A DNA stretch of 64,000 nucleotides from Mesostigma viride (GCA_009746045.1 RPFO01000034.1:2499971-2563970), one strand, 5' to 3'. Positions 1-10,949 are shown, counted from the first letter of the stretch. Notes: a model not told the origin generated them from the letters alone. Numbers and translations: made by a program.

Positions 1-2
1 AG

Positions 3-3000
3 TGTCCAAGCCGCTGCACGAAGCCGCATGGGGCAGACACGAAGTGGCACCTGATGAACAAGTGTCCAGCCGCGGGCATCAAGACGGTCCACTTCGCCGA
101 GATGGCGGGCAAGACCGACTCGATGGAAGCCCAGGTGGCTGCCATCAAGCATGGTGAGGAGGCGACGGCGCCCCCCAACCAATTCGAGACGGTGTACCGG
201 GAGGACCCATTCTGGGCGCCCATGCCGGGTGACGTCGAGATCAACGCTGCGGAGGCTACCAAAGGCAAGCAGGCACGCAGCCCGCTTTCTTTTCAGCAGG
301 CACCCATGTTGCCTGCCGGGCAGTTGCCCGCGTCCTTTTCCATGCCGCTGGCTGGGGTGCAATCTGCTTTTGAGCATGCGAACCCTGCTGGGCTGGAGCA
401 GCGTAGGCGATTGGCGCCTGTGTACCCAATGCCGTTCATTGTGGACGTACCCATGTTTTCAGCACGGCAGGTGGTCGACACCTTCGGGCAGAAGGGGGTT
501 GAGTGGCTGGGGTCGGTTGTGTCCGAGATCCAGTTGTTCGCAGATGGGCATGATGTGCGCACCTTGCGCAATTCTGAGTCCGTCACCTACGGGCGCCAGC
601 CGGTAGAAGCCGCAGTGCCCGTGGTGCAAGCGGGAGTGGTCAGCACAAGTAGCCAGCAGCGCACTAGTGCAGTCCCCCAGGTTCCCACGGTGGTTCCATA
701 CCCCAATGGTGAGCCGTCCATGGCGTTCCAAGCAGTTGGAGCCTGTGGAGATGTATGGAGCGACATGGTGACATGTCCGTTGGTTGGCGCAGTCAAGCTT
801 GATAGCGGTGCTCAGCCGCTAGTCATCAGCACGGACTTGGCCACCATGCTGAACCTGACCTACGAGAACGGTGGCTTAGTGGAAAGCCCCGTGTCTGTGT
901 CAGGTTGGCAGGGTCCGGCTAGTAAGCCGTACGCTATGACGGCGGTTAAAGTCAACGTGATTTTCAATCCGTTGCGCGCCTCTAGCATGACCACCGTGTC
1001 CGCGTATGCGCTGGTGGTCAACAAGTGTGGATATTCCGCACTACTCGGGGTGGATGTCCTTGCTCGCGCCATGGTTCAGGTGGACTATAGGGCGGAGGAG
1101 GCATCTTACATCCCTGATTGGGATGGGGCTGGCCTGAAGCGGGCCAGCGTGCCGGTCTCATGCTTCAGTTCTTCAGCCGGGGCTGCACGCCTCAACCCTT
1201 CCGCGGCTGCGGGCGTGGTGGAGGTCAGCATGGTGGAGGTACGGGCGGCGGGCTCATCGGCGTGGGACAAGCATCGGACGGTGCTGCCCCAGCCAACGGC
1301 GAGCATTGCCAAGATGCGCACGCAGTGGTCGCTGGATGCTGTGACGTCCACGCGGCAGCTGGCTATGCGCAAGCGGGTAACTGAAGCCGTCATCACCATT
1401 CCTCAGATGGCCAGCCATGGCCTCACTTTGCTGCAACCGGGTGTCTCGGAGGCCCAAGGTAATTTTTCTGCTGCAATCTTACCGCAGGCCCCTGATTTTG
1501 CCAAGGGTGCGGTAGTGTTGGAACTGTTTGCGGGGATCGGAGGGGGCATTGCAGGCTTTTTGGCCGCAGGCGGCGTGTGCCGTAAACTCATCGCGGTAGA
1601 GCCATCGCACAAGGCGCGTCAGGTGTACTTCAGTCACTGTGGCGTGTTGTCGCGAGAGTATCCCGCGCAGTTTCCGCCATCAGCATGGCGTGACCCGTTT
1701 GGGGAATGTCCTCAAGATATCCGAGCCATCGGTGAGGTGCAGGTGCAGCAGTTGTTGCGCAGGCATCATGCCATCGACTTGGTAATTGCGGGTTGGGAGT
1801 GCCAGGGCCTGAGCCAGGCAGGGCAAGGGCGGGGGCTAGCCGATCCGCGTAGCGCGCTGTTCTGGGAACTGTTGCGTGTGGTGGGACTGTTGCAGTCGCG
1901 TCAGCCCCATCCGCCTGCGTATCTGTTTGAGAACGTTGTGGCGGGTGACAGCCCACATCAGGCGGTGCGGGAGGACTGGGCTACAATCGTGGCACTCCTG
2001 GGGGAGCCCATCGTGTGTGACAACGCAGGGCTGGGTGGGCTCACGCATCGTTTGCGTGCCTATTGGACCAACGTGGCGTGTGCGACCGATGTGCAGGCGG
2101 TCTTGGGGGCCGTAGCAAGGCAGCATCCGAGTGTGTCTGCGGAGGTAGCATTGCCTTCCCACCTAGTCACGCAGAAGGTGGATAGCGAGGATCGCCCACC
2201 GTATGCACGCGTCAACCGGGTCGGGAGCCCCATGTGTGCACTGCCGACCCTGGTCAGTTACCAAGGGTCGACAGCATACCGTGATCGGGGTAAGGGTCTC
2301 GTTTGGGACACTACCACCGGTCTGTTGGTGCAGCCACCCGCAGAATTTCGTGAGGCCAGCATGGGTTTTCATGTCGGGGCCTCGGCGCTGCCGGGCGTGC
2401 TCGAGAGTGAGCGCTGGTCTTTGATAGGCCAGGCTATGTCGGTGTTGCAGGTCGGGTATGTGCTGCTTGCATCGGTTGCCGTGCGCCAGTCTGGGGGGGC
2501 GTCCCCAGCCAATCCGCCTCAGCAGGTTGAGGCGCGCGCAGCCAAACTGAAGCGCCCTGCAGCGACGGGGACTTCATCAGCATGGGGGTGGCGTCTGCGA
2601 CAGGTGTGGACTATCATTCTCATGACCGCCCTGCTGACCAGCACCGTGCTGGCCGGCGAGCCCACGCTGCATCGGGTAATACACCGTGCGGCACGCGAGG
2701 CTCCGGCGGTGGGTGTCACACCAGGCGTGGCAGCCTTTTCCTTGTTCCACGACGATGCGGCTAGGGCGCCGCATCTTGAGGCACATGCGGTAGCTGTGGG
2801 TGATCCCGCGGATACGCACCCCTGGGCTATTGGCGAACACCTTTCTGATGCGCAGCGCTCAGCCATGCTAAAGTGGCTAGGCACTGCAAGGGGGGCCTTC
2901 GCTTTCACAAGTGATGAACTGGGGTGTTTCAATGGTGGGACCATGCGTGTTCCATTGGACACTGACACCCCTTTGTTCCGACGCCAGCATCGCCTGAGTC

Positions 3001-3455
3001 AGGCCGAGTTGGATTTTGTAGCCGAGCAATGCAAGGAGTTAGAGGATGCCGGTATCATCAGGCAATCTTCCTCCAGCTATGCCGCTGCCGTTGTCGTTGC
3101 GCCCAAGAAGGACGCTATCACCGGGGCATGGACGGGTATGCGCATGGCCACCGATCTGCGGTTGCTGAATGCACACACACCCGTGGACCGTTACCCCATG
3201 CCACGTGTGGATGATGTCCTGGATAAGATATCTCCTCATGTGAAGTTTGTGTCCTCGCTGGACCTGCGTAGCGGCTTTCATCAGATCGCAGTTGCGCCGG
3301 AGGATCAGCGGAAGCTTGCATTCTGGGGGGCGGCAATTTGTATGAGTGGGTGCGCATGCCCTTTGGGCACCGCAACGCTAGTGCTGTTTTCCAACGAGCT
3401 ATGGACAAAGTGCTTGCAGGTCTTCCTTTCGCCGCTTGTTACATTGATGATGTAA
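3..3455 (+). CDS. gag tail - protease - C5 DNA methyltransferase - RT (N-terminal part)
   Basis: The frame is open from base 3, so the protein starts upstream; residues here are numbered from the ATG at 54. Codons 3-62 give a Cys/His-rich stretch that may be a degenerate zinc knuckle. A retropepsin motif LDSGA has its Asp at 250, with ALLG near 329-332. A C5-methyltransferase domain spans about 484-815: motif I ELFAGIGGG, motif IV WECQGLS with Cys583, motif VI ENV at 626-628, motif VIII RLR at 666-668, an EFREASMGF block like motif IX and a GQAM block like motif X. The usual Pro before the catalytic Cys is Glu. A hydrophobic stretch follows at about 850-870. The RT begins near 960 and has catalytic Asp1070 in LDLRSGF. 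The frame is lost in the G run at 3325-3330 and the RT continues in the next frame from about 3338. Methyltransferase capture by LTR elements is established for charophytes and dinoflagellates; activity of this copy is inference. Confidence 0.85.
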   Translation, partial: CPSRCTKPHGADTKWHLMNKCPAAGIKTVHFAEMAGKTDSMEAQVAAIKHGEEATAPPNQFETVYREDPFWAPMPGDVEINAAEATKGKQARSPLSFQQAPMLPAGQLPASFSMPLAGVQSAFEHANPAGLEQRRRLAPVYPMPFIVDVPMFSARQVVDTFGQKGVEWLGSVVSEIQLFADGHDVRTLRNSESVTYGRQPVEAAVPVVQAGVVSTSSQQRTSAVPQVPTVVPYPNGEPSMAFQAVGACGDVWSDMVTCPLVGAVKLDSGAQPLVISTDLATMLNLTYENGGLVESPVSVSGWQGPASKPYAMTAVKVNVIFNPLRASSMTTVSAYALVVNKCGYSALLGVDVLARAMVQVDYRAEEASYIPDWDGAGLKRASVPVSCFSSSAGAARLNPSAAAGVVEVSMVEVRAAGSSAWDKHRTVLPQPTASIAKMRTQWSLDAVTSTRQLAMRKRVTEAVITIPQMASHGLTLLQPGVSEAQGNFSAAILPQAPDFAKGAVVLELFAGIGGGIAGFLAAGGVCRKLIAVEPSHKARQVYFSHCGVLSREYPAQFPPSAWRDPFGECPQDIRAIGEVQVQQLLRRHHAIDLVIAGWECQGLSQAGQGRGLADPRSALFWELLRVVGLLQSRQPHPPAYLFENVVAGDSPHQAVREDWATIVALLGEPIVCDNAGLGGLTHRLRAYWTNVACATDVQAVLGAVARQHPSVSAEVALPSHLVTQKVDSEDRPPYARVNRVGSPMCALPTLVSYQGSTAYRDRGKGLVWDTTTGLLVQPPAEFREASMGFHVGASALPGVLESERWSLIGQAMSVLQVGYVLLASVAVRQSGGASPANPPQQVEARAAKLKRPAATGTSSAWGWRLRQVWTIILMTALLTSTVLAGEPTLHRVIHRAAREAPAVGVTPGVAAFSLFHDDAARAPHLEAHAVAVGDPADTHPWAIGEHLSDAQRSAMLKWLGTARGAFAFTSDELGCFNGGTMRVPLDTDTPLFRRQHRLSQAELDFVAEQCKELEDAGIIRQSSSSYAAAVVVAPKKDAITGAWTGMRMATDLRLLNAHTPVDRYPMPRVDDVLDKISPHVKFVSSLDLRSGFHQIAVAPEDQRKLAFWGAAICMSGCACPLGTATLVLFSNELWTKCLQVFLSPLVTLMM

Positions 3456-5936
3456 TCGTCTTTAGCGCGACATTTGAGGAGCACCTGGCGCACTTGGAGC
3501 AGGTTCGCTTGGCTCTCGAGGAGCATAATATGCGGCTGCACCCTGAGAAGTGCAAGTTCGCCCAGCGGACCCTCTCATTCCTTGGTCATCAGATTGTGCC
3601 GGGTGGCCGGACGCCTGATGCCGCCAAGGTCGAATCCATTGTGCAGGCCGCCGTACCCACGGATGTCTCAGGGGTGCGGGCGTATTTGGGTTTGGCTGGC
3701 TATTACCGAGGTTACATTGAGAACTTCAGCAGCAAGGTGAAGCCCTTGACCGAGTTACTCAAGAAGGGGTGCGTGTGGGCGTGGGGTCCCGCACAGCAAC
3801 GCGCCATCGAGACAATCAAGCAGGAGCTCACGTCGGCCCCGATTCTGCGCGCCCCTGACTATGCTTTGCCGTTTGTGTTATATACCGACTGGTCCAAGGT
3901 AGGACTGGGTGCGGTCTTGGCGCAAAAGGATGGTGATGGGCGCGAGCACGTTATTGCTTATGCTAGTCGCAGCAACAACCCAGCGGAGAGCCGGTATTCT
4001 TCCTATGAGGGGGAGGCACTGGCTGTGGTGTGGGCCATCAAGCACTTTCGCCCGTATTTAGTTGGGCGCGTGTTTACTCTGGTGACAGACCACCAGCCGC
4101 TTCAGTGGCTAATGACCAACACCAACCTGACGGGTAAGCTCGCCCGATGGGCCATGATTATCCAGGAGTACCACATGACCATTGTGCATCGGGCCGGCAA
4201 GGACCATGTCAACGCCGATGTGCTATCCCGATACGCCATGCCTACCACTGTTGACCACACTGGAGCCCGGGCCATGGGTGCCGAGGGCTCGTCGGGTTCT
4301 GTGGTCTTTGTGAACGCTGCTGGGTATGCGGCCGACGATGAGGAGGAGGCGTGGTGGCGCAGTGTCGAGTACTCTGTGGCGGACTTCGGCATCAGCGACG
4401 ACCCGGTGCGGCCGTCGCCATTCACGCCATCCAAAGCTGTGTGCGCTATGGAAGAGGGTAGGTCTCTGTCCTTTGACATTGATCCTTCTCTGCAGCAGCT
4501 GATCGCTGTGCAGGCTCTCTTAGCGCGTAGCTCTCTTGCTGATTGCTACACCGCTGATATCTGGCTAGATGGTCGAGTTTTGGAGCAAGTGCAGGGTGCT
4601 GTCTTGACTCCTACTCCAGTCGATTGGACTCCTGCTCAGAAGGCGACGGAGTTGAACAGGGTGCAGCACAGGGCTGCAACCTATGGTTGGGAAGATGGGG
4701 TTTTGTACAAGCTGTTGGGCAAGCGTAGGGTGGTCGTCCCACCGCCTGACAAGCGCGTTGCTATAGTGCAGGCGTACCACGAGCGGTATGGTCACTTGGG
4801 TGGCAATCGCACGCTCAGCCTCGTACGGACCAGCTATTGGTGGAATAACATGCGACACACAGTGGCCCAGGTAGTGGCCAGCTGTGTCCCGTGTGCTCGA
4901 ACCAAGGCTAACTTTAGCGCAGATCATGGTGCCAAGGAGCTGATGTCGCTTCCCATCAAGGGCTTGTTTTATCGCTGGCACGTCGATCTGTGCGGGCCGT
5001 TTCAGGAGAGCCCTGACGGCAACCTCTATGTCATGGTATGCGTGGAGAGCTTTAGCAAATGGGTTGAGTTGATCCCCATTGCTGACAAGCATGCCGCTAC
5101 CACAGCGAAGCATTTTGCAGACATCATCACCAGGTTTGGGGCTCCCGCGGAGGTAGTCACGGACCAGGGTGGTGAGTTCAGGGGTGAGTTCCAGGAGTTG
5201 CTGGATGGATGTCTTATTGATCACCGTCGCACTTCTCGGGAGCATCCTCAGGCCAATGGTTTGGCTGAGAGATTGGTGCAGACCGTCAAGCAGGCGCTGC
5301 GCAAGTGGAGCCTGCAGGTGCCGGAGTCGGCCAGGTGGGATCGCGAGTTGGCATGGATTGCCATGGGTTATCGCATGTCTCCCCAGGAGTCTCTCGCTAC
5401 CTTCTCCCCGTATTTCCTTCTGTTCGGGCGTAATCCTCTTTTGCCTACGGAGGCACAGGTTGCGCACCCCGAACCCATGGCCTTCGACAACGCTCAGCAA
5501 TTTTTGGTTGAGGTGCTGGCCAGGGCAGAGACTTTTAAGAAGGTCATGCCCATCGCGATGAACAACTTGTTCATTGCTCAGCACAGGGACTCCCTGCGTT
5601 ACGCTCAGCGCCGGGGGGGCGCATACATGGCTCGCCAGCTGCGGTTTAGGCCAGGGCAGTATGTTTTCCTGCGCACTCAGCTGAAGCACACTTTGGATGT
5701 GGAGGCGGGGCCCACCATTTTGCGCATTGTGGCTATCAAACCATCGGGAGTGGCAATTTTGGAGGGCGCCGACGGGAGCCGTACGACAGACAACCTCAGC
5801 AATCTCAGTCCCTGCTCACTGCCCAATTTGGTCCACGACCTCCAACCGCACACATCTCGCCGAGTCAAGGACGCCCAGTGTCAGGTTTGTCACCGGGTCG
5901 ATCAGGCGGAGTCCATGTTATTGTGTGATCAGTGTA
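3338..5936 (+). CDS. RT (C-terminal part) - RNase H - integrase - first half of PHD finger
   Basis: Residues are numbered from the ATG at 3338, which is only the first Met after the frameshift. RT motif YIDDV lies at 35-39. RNase H follows, with catalytic-type Asp184 in YTDWS and DHQPL near 250. The integrase has an HHCC zinc module (His481, His486, Cys516, Cys519) and a DDE core of Asp550, Asp609 and Glu644, with the classical 34-35 residue spacing. A basic C-terminal integrase region follows. The last segment begins a PHD finger with two Cys pairs, CQVC and CDQC. The coding sequence is then cut by a DNA transposon: the frame runs to a chance stop at 5980 inside the insert, and the true continuation is at 16932. 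All catalytic residues of RT, RNase H and integrase are present in this half. Confidence 0.88.
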
Positions 5937-6190
5937 CAGGGGCAGCTCACGTAGGTGGGACAGTGTTCCAACTCCGGTAGGTGGGACAAATTCAGCAAAG
6001 CGGGACATGTTCAGGTGTCCCACCTAACTGAAATTATGTCCCACCTTGTTGAATTTGGAAAAACATGGTGTCCCACCTACCGGCATTTGTGATACAGGTC
6101 TGTCTCACCTACCCGAACTTGAAGCTGTGTCCCACCTAACTGTATGTTTCTATGTGTCCCACCTTCCTGAATGTAGTGGCTACGCACATA
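5937..6190 (+). repeat. Left terminal inverted repeat and subterminal GTCCCACCTA array
   Basis: After the terminal repeat, GTGTCCCACCTAACTGA-like units recur about every 30 bp, mostly as GTCCCACCT and near the tip in the opposite sense (AGGTGGGAC). The right end of the same transposon carries matching units. Such arrays are often transposase-binding sites; that role is inferred. Confidence 0.7.
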
Positions 6191-7639
6191 TGGGCTCTAT
6201 GTGTCATACTCCTACATATGTTATACATACATTCTGATCATATGTTATACATACATGTCCCTATTACTCCTATGGGGCATGCTACCTATTCTGCACGTTT
6301 GCTCATGGCGTAGGGACACTTGATCTGTGTGCAACCGATAATACGCTGGAAATTAAATCAATCAAGTGCAAATATGGTAGTTCTTGCAGATTTGTATGAC
6401 AACATTGTTATTGTTATATGGTGCATGGGGGTGGGGTTAGAACCCCCACCCCCACCCACTTCACCGCACTTCACCCCACTTCACCCCACTTCACCCCACT
6501 TCACCCCACTTCACCCCACTTCACCCCACTTCACCCCACTTCACCCCACTTCCCACCCCCCCCCCCACCCCACCCACCCCACCCCCACCCCACCCCACCC
6601 CACCCCCCCCACCCCCACCCCACCCCCACCCACCCCACCCCACCCCACCCCCACCCCACCCCCACCCCCACCCCCACCCCCACCCCACCCCCACCCCACC
6701 CCACCATATAACAACAACATAACAACACACCACGATAAGAAATGACATCGTGGTGCAGTCGCCACCGCCATCATCAAGGAGACAACCTGCGCAGGCCAGA
6801 AATCGGGAGAATTCGGGCAATCATGTACAAGACAACAGGCTCCAGGTCAGCCAAGCGCTCGTACGTGCGAAACTTGATGACTGGGTCTGCAATCGCCATA
6901 ATCCAAGTGATGCACATGTACAACCACGTCATAACTCGGAAGCTTTGGATTAGGATCATAAAAGATTGACTCAAACAATTACCGTGCTAGCAAGATGTGG
7001 GCAAGAGAATGCATCCATGGTTGTTGTAATGGTGTAAAAAGGGTGCCAGATTTTCAAGTAAGGAATCATGAATAACCATGCCGCACCTCATGGCCATGCA
7101 TATACATGGTGGCAAAAAATTTCACATCATCCACACGGCCATGTGTGTGCCTGCACGTGTATGGTTGTGAAAATTGACAGCATTTTTATTATGCACACGC
7201 CCATGTATGCATGATTGCCTATGACGTCCACGCAGGCATTAAAATTCACAAGGCCTCGCATTCGATCGTGCTTGCAAAAAACTGTCCATCAACACAATAC
7301 GCCTAGCCTGCAGCCTGCATGTAGTGCATGGTTGCACAAAACAGAACTACATGAACACAATGAATGAATGCGCAAACTTTGTGCCCACACTTGGAATTAC
7401 CCCAAACTGAACAACGCGGTTATAATGCACATGGCCTCACATTTACTCATGCGAAAACCCTTTAAGCATCAGCACAATGGCCATCATGAGGAACCCAGCA
7501 ACGGGATTCGTGATTGGAAGGATTCTGAATCACGCACCTGTGTTCAGTCATATTTGCAAAGAACCGACATCGGGTTGACCAGAGCTGACGTCCACGGACC
7601 ACTCTTCGTCACTGGAATTCCCTTCATTATCCTCAGAAC
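6191..7639. other. Non-coding interior with a minisatellite; no gene seen
   Basis: The stretch holds a decamer array CACTTCACCC (about ten copies from 6459) running into C-rich CCCCCA/CCCCA repeats to about 6704. After that comes A/T-rich unique sequence with recurrent GCACATGG/CATGCAT words. Proline/threonine-rich open frames across the minisatellite are artefacts of the repeat. No splice-supported gene was found. Confidence 0.6.
6455..6706. repeat. CACTTCACCC minisatellite and C-rich microsatellite
   Basis: About ten tandem decamers CACTTCACCC are followed by a run of CCCCCA and CCCCA units. The strand asymmetry (one strand almost pure C and A) gives long open frames in every phase. Confidence 0.9.
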
Positions 7640-8065
7640 TTAATTGGGCTCAGAGCTTGAACCAGCTGCGACGTGTAGAAACTGCCCCGGCTGCTTGGTC
7701 GGTAAGAAAATGCATTTCTGGGTGCGCACCAGCTTCCAAAACTTCTCCGAATCCCCGGAATCTGAAGACCCCCCGGAATCTGTTCTTGCCAAAACGGCCT
7801 CCGCTTCATTCCCTTGCCGGTTGTGAGTCTCAGAAGCCAAGGATGCAGAAGCTGGTTGTTCTTCCTGGATCACTGTAAGACCTGAAGGCGATGCCTTGGT
7901 ACTCATGTCCTCATCATTTGTAGAGGACGCTAGGTCTGGGGTGGAGTTCAACTCATCATCAACATCAACGCTGGGCTGGACCTTCACCGGTGTAGAGGCC
8001 CCGGAAGCTGCCTCATAAGCAGCCTCCGAATCTGCCTCTGAACCATGATGAAGCGCTTTATCCAT
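7640..8065 (-). CDS. Hypothetical acidic, Ser/Glu-rich protein (141 aa)
   Basis: A minus-strand frame opens with ATG at 8065 and stops at 7640. The protein is rich in Ser, Glu, Asp and Ala, has no hydrophobic segment, and ends with a more ordered part containing KFWKLVRTQKC. I recognise no family. Its composition is unlike the surrounding A/T-rich DNA and it is the longest frame in this part of the transposon, so it could be an element-encoded accessory protein or a single exon. It diverges in direction from the pogo-like gene further right. It could also be a chance frame, since no copy is available in the window to test conservation. Confidence 0.3.
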   Translation of the reverse strand: MDKALHHGSEADSEAAYEAASGASTPVKVQPSVDVDDELNSTPDLASSTNDEDMSTKASPSGLTVIQEEQPASASLASETHNRQGNEAEAVLARTDSGGSSDSGDSEKFWKLVRTQKCIFLPTKQPGQFLHVAAGSSSEPN

Positions 8066-8261
8066 CGTTTCAAGAAGAAAAACAAGCTATATGTACCGCT
8101 GCTCACGTAGTGTAAGTATTTATGCAGTTAACGATACTTGATAATAAAGCCACGTCGAATTATATACAATACGTATGTGCGGTGTAGTGAAATATTGGTC
8201 TTGGTAGTGATATGTGACCACTTGTGTGTACATGTACACAGTACAGTACACCGCCTCACGG

Positions 8262-8612
8262 GTACGTGGGCTGTTCCCACACCACGTGGAAGTGGGACGT
8301 TTGCGTACTACGTAGCCGTGAAAGTGGGACGGTTCGCGTACCACTTAGCCGTGAAAGTGGGACGGTTCGCGTACCACGTAGCCGTGGAAGTGGGCTGTAT
8401 GCGCCTGTGGGACGGTCTCAACCACAATCTGAGTACGTGGAACAGGTGCCCCACCTTGCCGCGTAGGTGGGACAGTCCCATCCAAAATCCGAGTACGTGG
8501 AACATGTGGCCCACCTTGCTGCGTATGTGGAACAGTCCCATCCAAAATCTGAGTACGAGGAACAGGTGCCCCACCTTGCTGCGTAGGTGGAACAGTCCCA
8601 TCCAAAATCTGA
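8262..8612 (+). repeat. Approx. 60-bp direct repeat array, left part
   Basis: Units containing TGAGTACGTGGAACAGGTG, then CCCACCTTGCTGCGTAGGTG and CAGTCCCATCCAAAATC, recur about every 63 bp, preceded by shorter AAGTGGGACGGTTCGCGTAC units. The array stops abruptly at 8612, where a hAT-like element is inserted, and resumes in the same orientation at 14224. Confidence 0.8.
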
Positions 8613-8639
8613 GGCTGAACTCACAGGTCCGGGGAACAG

Positions 8640-8820
8640 GTGTGCGAACGGGTGTGCGAACGTGTGTGCGAACAGGCCGAGTCGGGTCGAGCTAATTATA
8701 GGACCGACCTGTTCGCACAAGCGTTCGCAACTGGACCAACCCGTTCGCCAACTCCGGGGTTTTGGAAAGTTGGCGAACGAGTGTGCGAACGGGTGTGCGA
8801 ACGTGTGTGCGAACAGCAGA
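8640..8820. repeat. GTGTGCGAAC subterminal repeats, left end
   Basis: GTGTGCGAACG units occur in direct and inverted orientation (GTTCGCACA) here and again at about 14100-14200 near the other end of the hAT-like element. Clusters of short motifs near both ends are typical transposase-binding arrays; function is inferred. Confidence 0.75.
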
Positions 8821-8884
8821 TGGCGCGAAACGATGGACTAGGCGACCAAATCACCTCGTTCTCGCGGGAAGCTAGGCGAGGCAT

Positions 8885-10619
8885 GCGTATGGTGGTGGCT
8901 GGCAGCCATCAATTAATTAATAATGTGGTTATTTACACGTCGACTTCGTCTCGTGGGCACACACCGCGTCCTTAGCAGGGTGGAAATGGAATGCATATGG
9001 GATGAATGACTGTCTAGCTTCTAGTCGCGAAGCCGCGGGCACCACGGCCGACTCGAACCCGCCTGGTTTTCTTATCATAGGCGGAGTCCTTCTAAACTAG
9101 CCGAAAAAAGGTGAAGGCAGTCCTAGCCAGCAAGAGTTAGGCCCTGCCAGCGCCTCGGATAGCAGCGCGGGCGACGTATCTTCTATGCAACCTGCGGCGG
9201 AAGGCGATTGCGGCGTCAATCAAATACGGCAGAACCAACTTCAGCCAAGCTTGCTATAATCGTTCCGGCATCAACGTAAAAAATTCCACTCGTCAGATAT
9301 TGCATGCTGGCGTTGCGGATAGGGAGACGCGGCCGTCCGACGGTAGGGCGGTGGATGTGTTGGTTTGCACGAACTGTCACGTTGAATTCGACGCATGCTG
9401 TTCAATGATTCATGACGTTGGACGGTGGGTCAAACAATTTTTTTGGAATGTTTTCAAGGCATTCTCCCTCTGCAACTCATCAATCATGCAGCCACATGTA
9501 GGTGACCTCGCCGTCCAATGTTTTGTCTCATAAGGTGCCATATCATGTCAGTCTTCTTTATAAAAACATCGCCGTCACGTCTTTGCGACAATGGCCAGTG
9601 TGTCGAGGAGGATGGCGCTTAGCAAGCGATAATTTGAGGTAAAATCATTAGACACCTGGGTTCAGATGATTGTGTTATCTTGATATCAGGTGGCCTAAGC
9701 CTTAAACCATCTGGTATAATCCATCAGATCAATCATGCCCTGGGCAGCCCCTTGGCTTTCTTGCGGTGGCATGGTATGCCAACTAGGAATGAAGTGCCTT
9801 CCAGCGCAGTCAGTACACATATGGAATGGGAGGGGTTGTATAAGAGGTGGAGGGGCTGTTGTGGCATGCATAGCTGAAGTGCACAGAATCTGGCCCTATA
9901 CTAACATAAAATTGTGTGCGTGTATTCTCTTTTTCCTTCTTCGTTTGTTTTATTTCCCCCTCAAACCCTTTTTGCTTTGTTATCGTCTGTCTCCCTCCAT
10001 GCAGGTCTTCCTACAGATAGCCACGCAGCTCCCGACAAATCAGTGAGACAAGTATTCCTGGACGCATGGCGGTCTTACGTCGTGTGAGGACTACTAGTAG
10101 TCGTCTGAGAGGAAAGGCGCGAAGATCATGGGGGGGGTCTGTAGGAAGACATACGTGGAAGGAGAGAGAATGGTGAACACAAAAGGGCTGACCGGGTGGT
10201 GGATGGAAAATAATAAAAGTTAAAACAAAAAATAAAAAGGGGATGAGAAGAAGAATAAACAAAAGGGACAAAGAGGTCATTGCTGGGATATGATAATTAA
10301 TAGGCAATACGTTGGGCTAAGGGTCAGGGGTTTCTAGTTCGTAGTTTGAGCGCCCGTGGTTCCCAGGATCTCCATCCCAACAATCTGGGTCAAACGCCTC
10401 CTATAACCAGCTCACTCCAGTTCATAGGTGGAAGGTGGAAGAGTGTATCAAGGAGACAACCAGAGATGGAAGAGTGTATAAGTAAGTTTTATTGAGTCAG
10501 ACAACTATTCATTTTATTAAGTGAGACAACCATTCATGGACGCAAGTAGTGAAAATGAAAAGAAAAGAAGAATGATAGATAAGTAGCACATGATAAGAAT
10601 ATTGTAAGATTACGTTAAA
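8885..10619. other. Interior of hAT-like element, no gene seen
   Basis: Mostly unique sequence without long conserved frames. On the minus strand near 9050-9062 there is a tRNA B-box-like GGTTCGAGTC, but I could not fold a full tRNA around it. The stretch 10430-10540 holds duplicated GAGACAACCA/TTATTAAGTGAGACAACC words. Nothing else was recognised. Confidence 0.5.
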
Positions 10620-10866
10620 GTAAAGATAAAGAATGCCCAGGTCCCCAAGGACAATGAACCCGCCTCCTGTTGTGGGGAAGAAGCCTACTTGCGCCTACAT
10701 GGGAAGAATGGCCTAAGCGACCTAGGAATGCGACCTAGGATCTGGCTCCATCTAGATACAATAGACCAGTAGGAGTGTGTGCATGCCGCCCCCTTCAAGC
10801 CATCCATTGGGGTTAATACTCCGTGACTCCCCAACGGGAGCACGAGTTTTATTAATTAATTAATCA
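10620..10866 (+). mobile_element. LINE 3'-end fragment 1 (5'-truncated)
   Basis: The sequence parallels the 3' end of the longer LINE fragment that follows: a ...AGGAGTGTGTGCATG... stretch, a GGTTAATACTCCGTGACTCC block, the inverted repeat around CTCCCCAACGGGAG, then a TTAATTAAT tail. Only the last coding codons and the 3' untranslated region remain, as expected for 5'-truncated target-primed insertions. Confidence 0.7.
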
Positions 10867-10949
10867 TAATAAATATAATAAACATAAAGAAGAAGAAATG
10901 AGATTACAGCAATAAGTTAAAAAAAAGACTACAGAAAGTTATCTCACTT

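Noticed and set aside
4565-5689. 374-codon minus-strand open frame
   Set aside because: It is the antisense of the integrase core, which has full catalytic motifs on the plus strand; the minus translation has no recognisable domain.
6320-6820. Pro/Thr-rich and Gly/Val-rich open frames
   Set aside because: Created by the CACTTCACCC and C-rich repeats; no non-repeat coding sequence is attached.
9015-9110. Possible tRNA or tRNA-derived SINE on the minus strand
   Set aside because: A B-box-like GGTTCGAGTC is present, but the T-arm does not pair and no acceptor stem or clear A box can be drawn.
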